Source of the DNA: Streptomyces sp. NRRL F-4489
GTDB taxonomy: Bacteria > Actinomycetota > Actinomycetes > Streptomycetales > Streptomycetaceae
Length of the DNA stretch: 10,793 bases
Reading direction: 5' to 3'
NCBI RefSeq assembly: GCF_001509485.1
Contig: NZ_LLZI01000056.1
Span: 1 to 10,793 of the forward strand
Part shown: positions 6,081-10,793 of the stretch, piece by piece
How positions within the stretch are numbered: position 1 is the stretch's first letter
How the letters are laid out: each line of letters starts with the position of its first letter
The notes under the pieces: generated by a model
What the model saw: only the letters and a program-made list of their open reading frames with translations
Databases searched by the model: none
Told to the model about the DNA's origin: nothing
Position numbers and translations under genes: made by a program

Positions 6081-6782
6081 ATGCCCGTCCCCGCCGCAAC
6101 GCCCGACGGCCTCGCCGTGCGCTGCACGCGTCTGCTGTTCTCCCCCTGGGCGCGCCTGGCGCTCCTCCTGGCGCTGCTGCTGTCCGCCGGGGCCGCGGTG
6201 CTGCTGTGGCATCCGCAGCGGCTGCTGACCGGCGGCTGGCCCGCGCAGCTGTCCGGGCCGGCGGCCCTGGTGATCTTCGCGCTGGCGTACGGCGTGTGCA
6301 CCACCGCCTTCGTGCCGCGGCCGGTGCTCAACCTGGCCGCGGGCGCGCTCTTCGGCAGTCAGTCGGGCCTGGTCACGGCGCTCGCCGGTACGGTGCTGGG
6401 GGCCGGGCTGGCCTTCGGGCTGGGCCGGCTGCTGGGCCAGGAGGCGCTGCGGCCGCTGCTGCGGGGCCGCTGGCTGGCGGCCGCCGACCGGCAGTTGAGC
6501 GAACACGGCTTCCGTTCCATGCTCGCGATCCGCCTCTTCCCCGGCCTGCCGTTCGCCGCCACGAACTACTCGGCCGCGGTCTCCCGTATGGGCTGGGCCC
6601 CGTACCTCCTGGCCACGGCCCTGGGCAGTCTGCCCAACACGGCGGCGTACGCGGTCGCCGGCGCGCGGGCCTCCGCGCCGACCTCGCCGGCGTTCCTGCT
6701 CGCCATGGGGTTCATCGCGGCCAGCGGGCTGGCGGCGCTGCTGGTGGCCTGGTGCAAACGCAAGGCCCTGCGCGGGCGCTGA
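6081..6782 (+). CDS. TVP38/TMEM64 family (VTT/DedA-like) membrane protein
   Basis: A 233-residue integral membrane protein. Hydrophobic segments lie at about residues 25-43, 58-78, 82-118, 165-188 and 200-222. The VTT-domain signature is clear: GALFG (88-92), then HGFRSMLAIRLFPGLPF (142-158) and NYSAA (162-166), carrying the family's R-x-x-P-x-x-P-F and N-Y positions between re-entrant hydrophobic segments. DedA/VTT proteins are linked to lipid scrambling or flipping and to membrane homeostasis; the substrate here is unknown. The C-terminus is Lys/Arg-rich (CKRKALRGR), suggesting a cytoplasmic end. The ATG at 6081 is preferred because it begins just before the first membrane segment, while upstream in-frame sequence is Arg/Gly-rich and not coding-like. 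It converges on the gene at 6861-7547; a weak GCCA/TGGC hairpin followed by TTTCTT near 6845-6862 may end its transcript. Confidence 0.88.
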   Translation: MPVPAATPDGLAVRCTRLLFSPWARLALLLALLLSAGAAVLLWHPQRLLTGGWPAQLSGPAALVIFALAYGVCTTAFVPRPVLNLAAGALFGSQSGLVTALAGTVLGAGLAFGLGRLLGQEALRPLLRGRWLAAADRQLSEHGFRSMLAIRLFPGLPFAATNYSAAVSRMGWAPYLLATALGSLPNTAAYAVAGARASAPTSPAFLLAMGFIAASGLAALLVAWCKRKALRGR

Positions 6783-6860
6783 GGTTCACCGGCGGCGTGG
6801 CGGCCCTCCCGGCCCCCGCCTCCCCGCCTCCCCGAATTGCCCAGGCCACCGCTGGCTTTC

Positions 6861-7547
6861 TTACGAGGCCGGTGTGCCCGCGCGTGCGGTGATGTGGGCC
6901 GGGGGTGCGGCGTCCGGGCCGAGGGCCGGGTCGGGTTGCGGGGTGCCCCAGTGGCTGCGGAGCGGGAGGACGCCCGCCCAGAGGCCCAGGGCGGCGTCCG
7001 GGCCGTCGCCGTCGTCCGGTGCGCCGGTACGGATCTTCACCGACGCCTCGTCGAGCGGGAGGGCGAGCAGCGCCGTGGCGGCCAGTTCCTTGCGGTTCGG
7101 CCGGCGGGCGTAGTCCCACTGGCCGGGTGCGGACTGCTCGGTGAGGCAGCGCAGGCCCGCGAGCTTCTCGTCGGGGTCGGTGACGAGGCGCGGGACGCCG
7201 TAGATCATCGCGCTGCGGTAGTTGACGCCGTGCTCGAAGACGGAACGGGCCAGGACCAGGCCGTCCACGTGGGTCACGGTGACGCAGACGTCCGCCTCCG
7301 GGGCGGCGACGAGGCTGCGGCTGGCGACCGAACCGTGGAGGTAGAGGGTGGTGCCGTCCGCGCCGTAGACGGTGGGGAACACCCGCACCGAGCCGTCGAC
7401 GGTGACGCCGAGGTGGCAGACGAAGCCGGCCGCCAGGATGGCGTCGAGGGCGGCGCGGTCGAGGCTGCCCTGCTCGCGCAGGCGGCGGTGCCGGGTGCGG
7501 TCGGTCTCGGTCAGCGTGCGGCCCGGGTGGGATATCGGCGCGGTCAT
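6861..7547 (-). CDS. Pyridoxamine 5'-phosphate oxidase family protein (FMN-binding split barrel)
   Basis: A 228-residue protein of the Pyridox_ox_2 type. An N-terminal helix with TRHRRLREQGSLDRAALDAI (18-37) is followed by the split-barrel strands. These include CHLGVTVDG (44-52), FPTVYG (57-62) and LYLHGSVASRSL (68-79), where the Ser/Arg-rich turn is the expected flavin phosphate contact. A late VKIRTG and LWAGVLPL complete the family pattern. Such proteins bind FMN or F420 and often act as small-molecule reductases or oxidases; a role in vitamin B6 synthesis should not be assumed. The last 30 residues are Ala/Pro-rich. The ATG at 7547 fits the family N-terminus, with a weak AGG about 9 nt upstream. 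The AT-rich block at 7640-7740 is the probable promoter region. Confidence 0.88.
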   Translation of the reverse strand: MTAPISHPGRTLTETDRTRHRRLREQGSLDRAALDAILAAGFVCHLGVTVDGSVRVFPTVYGADGTTLYLHGSVASRSLVAAPEADVCVTVTHVDGLVLARSVFEHGVNYRSAMIYGVPRLVTDPDEKLAGLRCLTEQSAPGQWDYARRPNRKELAATALLALPLDEASVKIRTGAPDDGDGPDAALGLWAGVLPLRSHWGTPQPDPALGPDAAPPAHITARAGTPAS

Positions 7548-7647
7548 GCCAGTTACCTGTCTGTCTGGGTCGGCTGTCCCGGTCCGGGCGGTCGGCTGTG
7601 CGGCGGGGGCTGCGTACGCGAGGGGGCAGCCCGGCGGGACTGCCTGT

Positions 7648-7706
7648 CAGAATAACGACTTCATTATTTTTCAGCCAGGTAAATCACTGAATCAGTTGTG
7701 ACTAGC
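7648..7706. promoter_or_regulatory. AT-rich promoter/operator region with dyads
   Basis: This block is strikingly AT-rich for the window. It contains the dyad AATAA/TTATT (7651-7655 and 7664-7668) and the perfect palindrome ACTGAATCAGT (7686-7696), itself inside TCAC-N10-GTGA (7684-7701). Minus-strand -10 candidates include TATTCT (complement of 7648-7653), about 100 nt before the gene starting at 7547. On the plus strand TAGCGT (7703-7708) is -10-like, but no plus-strand gene follows. The rest of the gap (7548-7805) shows nothing coding. Confidence 0.5.
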
Positions 7707-7805
7707 GTGGTGGGCAACTGTTTTCGTTGGATGGGTCAACCCTGCGCCGGACCGCCGCCACCGCACCCGTCCCCCACCGCGGCTTCGTTCCCGCGCCGTG
7801 CCCGG

Positions 7806-8672
7806 TCACGAGCTGAGGTGGTACTGGGCCCATGGCTGATGGGCCGGGGCGGACTCCTCGTGGGCGGGGGTGAGGGAGCCCCAGGGGGCGAGGGCGCTGT
7901 CCCAGTCGGAGGTGAGGGCGGTGACGTCGGTAACGGATTCGGCGGTGGGCATGGTGCCGGTGTGCCAGGAGGCGGACGTCATGTGGTGGGCGGCGGGCGC
8001 GGAGTTCCAGGACGACGTCTGCTGGGCCGGAATGGTGTATTCGGATTCGTGGACGTCCCCGGGTCCCCGGCGGTGGCGGCCCGCGTGGGCCTCGGCGGGG
8101 CCGGGGTAGAAGCGGCCCTGGGCGGACAGCTGCTGGGCGCGGGCCATCAGGCGGCTGAGGTCGAGGCCGAACTCGGTGGCCAGTTCGCGCAGGTCCACGC
8201 CGGTCTGCCAGCTTCCGATAAGGACCGCGTCCATGGCCGGGGACCAGTTCTGGTCGGCGGTGCCGGGGGCGTTCTCGCGCGGGGCGCCGGCCGGCCGGCC
8301 GGCGGTCGGCATCGACACCGCCGGGGAGGAGTAGGCCGTGGCGGAGTAATCGGAAGAGTGGTCGTATGCCGGGGAAGGTTCGTCGGGTTCCTTGGGTGGC
8401 GTACGGGCGGCGGAGAGCAGTTCCTCGGCGACGGCGCGGGCGTCGTCCTTGCCCACCGTGCGCCGGGCGACGCGCACTTCGCGCTCGTTCAGCCCGAACA
8501 GCCCGGCCACCGCGCCCGTGCTGCCCACCGTCACCGCGAACGCCGCCAGGACGCGTGACCGGTCCGCCTGTGCCTCATCCAGTCTGGCCTGCGCTTCCCG
8601 GACGCGCTCGTCACCAAGGCAAAACGCTTCTGCCAGTACGGCGTTGCGGTCCCACAATTCTCTCGGATCCAT
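7806..8672 (-). CDS. Unrecognised protein with two HTH-like segments
   Basis: A 288-residue soluble protein that I cannot name. Residues 1-45 form a charged, probably coiled-coil helix (EAQARLDEAQADR, 26-38). Residues 46-72 (GAVAGLFGLNEREVRVARR, 53-71) read like a helix-turn-helix. Residues 90-140 are a Ser/Pro/Tyr-rich linker. Residues 143-187, beginning NWSPAMDAVLIGSWQTGVDL, contain a second HTH-like unit (DLRELATEFGLDLSRLMARA, 160-179). The last 100 residues are His/Ser/Trp-rich and low in complexity. This suggests a DNA-binding or regulatory protein, but that is inference. The start is well bounded: an in-frame TGA lies two codons upstream of the ATG at 8672. No good ribosome binding site is visible; a GGAAG lies about 14 nt upstream. 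It appears to be a single transcription unit. Confidence 0.75.
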   Translation of the reverse strand: MDPRELWDRNAVLAEAFCLGDERVREAQARLDEAQADRSRVLAAFAVTVGSTGAVAGLFGLNEREVRVARRTVGKDDARAVAEELLSAARTPPKEPDEPSPAYDHSSDYSATAYSSPAVSMPTAGRPAGAPRENAPGTADQNWSPAMDAVLIGSWQTGVDLRELATEFGLDLSRLMARAQQLSAQGRFYPGPAEAHAGRHRRGPGDVHESEYTIPAQQTSSWNSAPAAHHMTSASWHTGTMPTAESVTDVTALTSDWDSALAPWGSLTPAHEESAPAHQPWAQYHLSS

Positions 8673-8752
8673 ACTCAGTCAACGCCGCTTCCGTCGCAGG
8701 TGATCCGATCTGTCGCTGCAAAGCACTCCAAAGCACCCATCGGACCATGAAA

Positions 8753-8806
8753 TGACAATTACGTCGTAGTCCCGCGGGCTCCCCCGCAGGTGAAAGTCGA
8801 TTGTCA
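8753..8806. promoter_or_regulatory. Nested inverted repeats in the 8673-8966 gap
   Basis: TGACAAT (8753-8759) and ATTGTCA (8800-8806) are perfect 7-bp inverted arms 40 bp apart. Between them is a GCGGG/CCCGC hairpin (8774-8778 and 8783-8787). Each arm gives a TTGTCA pointing away from the centre: the right one is part of the damage-type promoter, the left one could be a -35 for the minus-strand gene at 8672, where a matching -10 is not convincing (TGCTTT at 17-bp spacing). Confidence 0.5.
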
Positions 8807-8823
8807 GTGCGGCGCGTTACCTT
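8801..8823 (+). promoter_or_regulatory. RecA-NDp / PafBC-type DNA-damage promoter motif
   Basis: TTGTCAGTG (8801-8809), then 8 nt, then TACCTT (8818-8823). This matches every fixed position of the mycobacterial RecA-independent damage promoter consensus, tTGTCRgtg-N8-TAnnnT, which is activated by the WYL regulator PafBC. The predicted transcript starts near 8830 and runs right, but no convincing plus-strand gene follows; the next gene (8967-9836) is on the opposite strand. Confidence 0.6.
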
Positions 8824-8830
8824 CGTGAGC

Positions 8831-8901
8831 AGTCGGAGGAGAGACGGCCGGGAGGGCCCCGGGAGGGTCGGAGAGAGACGGCCGGCGGCCGGGGAGCCGT
8901 C
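8831..8901 (+). repeat. Imperfect direct repeat and hairpin downstream of the damage-type promoter
   Basis: GTCGGAGGAGAGACGGCCGG near 8832-8851 recurs with one base missing as GTCGGAGAGAGACGGCCGG near 8867-8885. The second copy opens a hairpin, GACGGC (8877-8882) paired with GCCGTC (8896-8901), with a 13-nt loop. It could end a short transcript from the promoter at 8801-8823, or the minus-strand gene ending at 8967. No U-run is present. Confidence 0.4.
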
Positions 8902-8966
8902 GAGGCATACGGGGGTGCGGGGTTGATGGTTGACGCGGTGGATCGTGGTGGCCGGGGCGCGGTGGG

Positions 8967-9836
8967 CTACGGCATGTCGGGGCGGGGCAGCCCGATGGGG
9001 TTGGGGAACGGCAGCAGATCGGCGGCCAGGACACGGCGGACGACGGGGTGCAGCAGGCCGATCAGGTCGTCGGCGTCGGCCGGGGCGAGCGGGCGGAGCA
9101 GCCGGGCCGCCAGGCGGTCGGTCTCCGACTCGATGTGGGTGCGTTCGCGCAGCCCCGCCGGGGTCGCGCCGCCGTGGGCGTCCAGGAGACCGCGAGCGCG
9201 CAGGCGGTCCCCGGCGGCCGCCCATTCCTCCTCGGTCCAGCCGCGGTCCTCCCGCATGGTGTCGCGGGGCACCCGGCCGGCGGCGGCGGTCAGGACCAGC
9301 GCCTCGCAGCCGTCGAGTTCCCGGTCGGCGAGTACGGCGAGGTGCGCGTCGCCGCGGAACTCGCGGAGGGCGGTGGTGAGTTGCCAGAGCCGTTCGACGG
9401 GGTCGGCGTGGTCGCACAGGGCGCGGTTGGCGGCGAAGAGCGGGCGCGCGGTGTCCGGGGCGTCGTCGACGAGCCTCTGGAGGCGGGGCAGAAGCGCGGT
9501 GGCGGACCGTTCCAGGTCCGGGTCGATGGCGCGGAGGGCGCGGGCGGCGCGGGTGCCGCGCTCGTCGAGGACGTGGGTTGGGCTGACGACGCTCCATGCG
9601 GCGGGCAGCGCGCGGGCCACCATATCCGCGCGGAAGACCCCGAGGACGGCGGTGGCGGCGGCCGGTTCGATCGCGCCGAGAGGAGCGGTGCGGGCGGCGA
9701 AGTAGCCCATCCAGAAGCCCTTGAGGCCGAGGGATCTGCCCAGGGCCCGGCAGTCGGGATCGAAGTAGCAGACCGCGTGCAGCGGTTCGGTCATCAGCCA
9801 GAGCGCTCGTGCCCGCTGCGCGGTGTGCGATTCCAT
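8967..9836 (-). CDS. SCO6745-like family protein (C-terminal winged-helix-like)
   Basis: A 289-residue soluble protein resembling the actinomycete SCO6745 family (HTH_67-type). The N-terminal all-alpha part carries the family pattern EPLHAVCYFDPDC (17-29), GLKGFWMGYFAARTAPLG (37-54). The C-terminal third resembles a winged helix: GWTEEEWAAAGDRLRARGLL, then TPAGLRERTHIESETDRLA. The biochemical role is not established. The ATG at 9836 is preferred over upstream in-frame starts because GGGAGCAGGTAGGT directly precedes it and sequence further upstream is low in complexity. The gene lies 227 bp downstream of the small Cys-rich gene on the same strand, so it probably has its own promoter, which I could not locate with confidence. 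The non-coding stretch 9837-10063 shows nothing else. Confidence 0.8.
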   Translation of the reverse strand: MESHTAQRARALWLMTEPLHAVCYFDPDCRALGRSLGLKGFWMGYFAARTAPLGAIEPAAATAVLGVFRADMVARALPAAWSVVSPTHVLDERGTRAARALRAIDPDLERSATALLPRLQRLVDDAPDTARPLFAANRALCDHADPVERLWQLTTALREFRGDAHLAVLADRELDGCEALVLTAAAGRVPRDTMREDRGWTEEEWAAAGDRLRARGLLDAHGGATPAGLRERTHIESETDRLAARLLRPLAPADADDLIGLLHPVVRRVLAADLLPFPNPIGLPRPDMP

Positions 9837-10063
9837 ACCTACCTGCTCCCGGGACCTTGGGTAGTCGCTCCCGCCGTGGTCATGACCGTCGGCGGGCCGG
9901 TAGCGGCACGGTATCGCTGTCGGGGCGGAGTCGCAGGGGAAGGGCGGGAGCTCGAGGGTCGGCGGGGTTGGTAGTTCGCGCTTGGCGTTTGGCGGTCGGC
10001 GAGCAGCGAGGGGCGGTCCGGTCGGCGTGGGTGGTCGGTCCCGTCCGCTGCCGGGCGGCGGGG

Positions 10064-10297
10064 TCAGGGAGCCGTACGTCGTATGCCGGCGCCGAAGCCG
10101 GAGTCCCAGGCCCATAGGTGGGCGCAGGTGGAGCACTGGAGGTGGAGGAGGCTGCCCTGGTTGGAGAGGAGGTAGCGCCAGTGGTCCGGGCAGGTGCGGC
10201 CGTCGCGGCAGAGGTCGCAGTCCCGGTGGTCCTGGCAGCGGGGGCAGGGCACCCAGGCGCGGCGGCCTCTGTCGGCGGTGGGGTCGAGCGGCAGCAT
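10064..10297 (-). CDS. Small Cys/His-rich putative zinc-binding protein
   Basis: A 77-residue protein with seven Cys and several His: CPRC (18-21), CDLC (27-30), Cys36, and CSTCAH (55-60), with His24, His39, His52 and His60 nearby. Paired C-x-x-C knuckles suggest binding of one or two structural zinc ions. The middle, WRYLLSNQGSLLHLQC (40-55), is the best-defined segment. There is no signal peptide or membrane helix. It starts 2 nt after the stop codon of the gene at 10300-10632 (TGA-GC-ATG) and has an AGGA ribosome binding site at 5-6 nt spacing within that gene, so the two are almost certainly translated from one mRNA. The function is unknown; a nucleic-acid or protein-binding adaptor is a guess. 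Confidence 0.78.
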   Translation of the reverse strand: MLPLDPTADRGRRAWVPCPRCQDHRDCDLCRDGRTCPDHWRYLLSNQGSLLHLQCSTCAHLWAWDSGFGAGIRRTAP

Positions 10298-10299
10298 GC

Positions 10300-10632
10300 T
10301 CAGTCCTGCCCGGCGGGCGGGAGCACTCCGGCGGCGACGAGCATGTCGTACGTGGCCTGCTGGTCGGCGTCGAGGCCGGAGTAGAGGAGCCGCTGGGCCG
10401 CCGCCTCGTCCGCGAGGGCCGCGACCGGGTCCCAGGTGTCGCCGAGCGCGGCGAGGACTTCGGCCCGGCGCCGGGCTTCGTGGCCGCCGAGGTCGAGTTC
10501 GAAGGTCCCGTGGGTGCCGTCGGCGGGGAGGGCGGTGAGGCGGGATATGCCGTAGGTGGCGTCGACCTGCGAGAGGGGGGCGTTGGGGTCCCCGGGGCCT
10601 GCCGGGTGGGCCGCGTGGGCTGGGTCGGTCAT
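10300..10632 (-). CDS. DUF6400-like small protein
   Basis: A 110-residue protein. Residues 1-38 are a variable Pro/Ala-rich N-terminus. Residues from about 40 carry the recognisable part: FELDLGGHEARRRAEVLAAL (about 44-63), then WDPVAALADEAAAQRLLYSG and a final DMLVAAGVLP. This resembles a small streptomycete family I know as DUF6400; that name is from memory and no function is established. It looks like a compact, cytoplasmic, all-helical protein. The ATG at 10632 has an AGGAAG about 11 nt upstream, a long but usable spacing. It is the first gene of a coupled pair with the Cys-rich protein that follows, and it is divergent from the probable gene at 10726. Confidence 0.78.
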   Translation of the reverse strand: MTDPAHAAHPAGPGDPNAPLSQVDATYGISRLTALPADGTHGTFELDLGGHEARRRAEVLAALGDTWDPVAALADEAAAQRLLYSGLDADQQATYDMLVAAGVLPPAGQD

Positions 10633-10725
10633 GGTGCGCTGCGCTTCCTGTGCCGGTCATGGACGATTCGGGCGAGCCGCCCTGATCGGACGTGTCCAGG
10701 ATCGTGTTTAGCAAGGAGAGGCGGG

Positions 10726-10793
10726 GTGGGGAAGCGTCAGGTGGAGGGGGGCTCCGGTTCGGCTGTGGCGCGGGGGTACGCAGGGCCGTATTG
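10726..10793 (+). CDS. Probable start of a divergent gene (truncated by the window)
   Basis: A GTG at 10726 is preceded by AAGGAG (10713-10718) with an ideal 7-nt spacing, the strongest Shine-Dalgarno site seen on the plus strand here. The frame begins MGKRQVEGGSGSAVARGYAG and stays open to the window edge, 22 codons. That is too short for any family assignment, and codon bias is only modest. A nearby GTG at 10704 would give a different frame, but its ribosome binding site would lie after it. Confidence 0.4.
   Translation, partial: MGKRQVEGGSGSAVARGYAGPY

Noticed and set aside
6845..6862. Strong intrinsic terminator between the convergent genes at 6782 and 6861
   Set aside because: Only a 4-bp stem (GCCA/TGGC) before TTTCTT; too weak to list as a separate feature.
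7698..8558. 286-codon plus-strand frame, with a -10-like TAGCGT nearby
   Set aside because: Gly/Val-rich shadow of the minus-strand gene at 7806-8672; no domain and poor start context.
8825..8926. Short plus-strand peptide starting GTG at 8825 behind the damage-type promoter
   Set aside because: The start codon is only 1 nt from the -10 box, so it would precede the expected transcription start, and its codon use is not gene-like.
8611..9597. 328-codon minus-strand frame across the 8673-8966 gap
   Set aside because: Arg/Pro-rich, overlaps two better genes in other frames.
10064..10714. 216-codon extension upstream of the Cys-rich protein
   Set aside because: The N-terminal part overlaps the DUF6400-like gene and is low-complexity Arg/Pro; the internal ATG at 10297 has a ribosome binding site and coupling geometry.

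Overview
The window is about 10.8 kb of very GC-rich DNA. Its coding frames have G or C at almost every third codon position, and it carries a divergent third-type elongation factor Tu (tuf3-like) plus several small actinomycete-specific families. Together these point to a Streptomyces or close relative, in an ordinary, loosely organised chromosomal region. I see no tRNA, rRNA, insertion sequence, phage, CRISPR array or biosynthetic cluster.

Layout. At 71-1342 (+) is an MFS exporter. It converges on a spermidine-synthase-like protein (1696-2709, -) across a gap with a heptamer repeat, a 13-bp direct repeat and a strong hairpin. From 2710 to 3239 there is no intact gene: this stretch holds the frameshifted C-terminal relic of a TetR-family regulator (+), an array with an operator-like dyad, and an 18-bp tandem duplication. 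Next on the minus strand are a patatin-like lipase (3240-4103), tuf3 (4340-5533) with a structured leader, and a possible small Ala-rich protein (5643-5888). At 6081-6782 (+) is a TVP38/TMEM64-type membrane protein, possibly translated from a leaderless mRNA. It converges on an FMN-binding pyridoxamine-phosphate-oxidase-like protein (6861-7547, -), which has an unusually AT-rich upstream region. An unrecognised protein with two HTH-like segments (7806-8672, -) follows, then a gap with a DNA-damage-type promoter motif pointing right, then an SCO6745-like protein (8967-9836, -). Last is a two-gene unit on the minus strand: a DUF6400-like protein (10300-10632) tightly coupled to a 77-residue Cys/His-rich protein (10064-10297). 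A divergent gene probably begins at 10726 (+) and leaves the window.

The genes do not form one pathway. Most look like single-gene transcription units; the clearest operon is the coupled pair at 10064-10632. The most interesting points are the near-perfect RecA-independent (PafBC-type) damage promoter with no sense gene after it, the TetR relic next to an operator-like dyad, and the EF-Tu3 with a substitution at a known kirromycin-resistance position. I found no clearly new multi-gene system.
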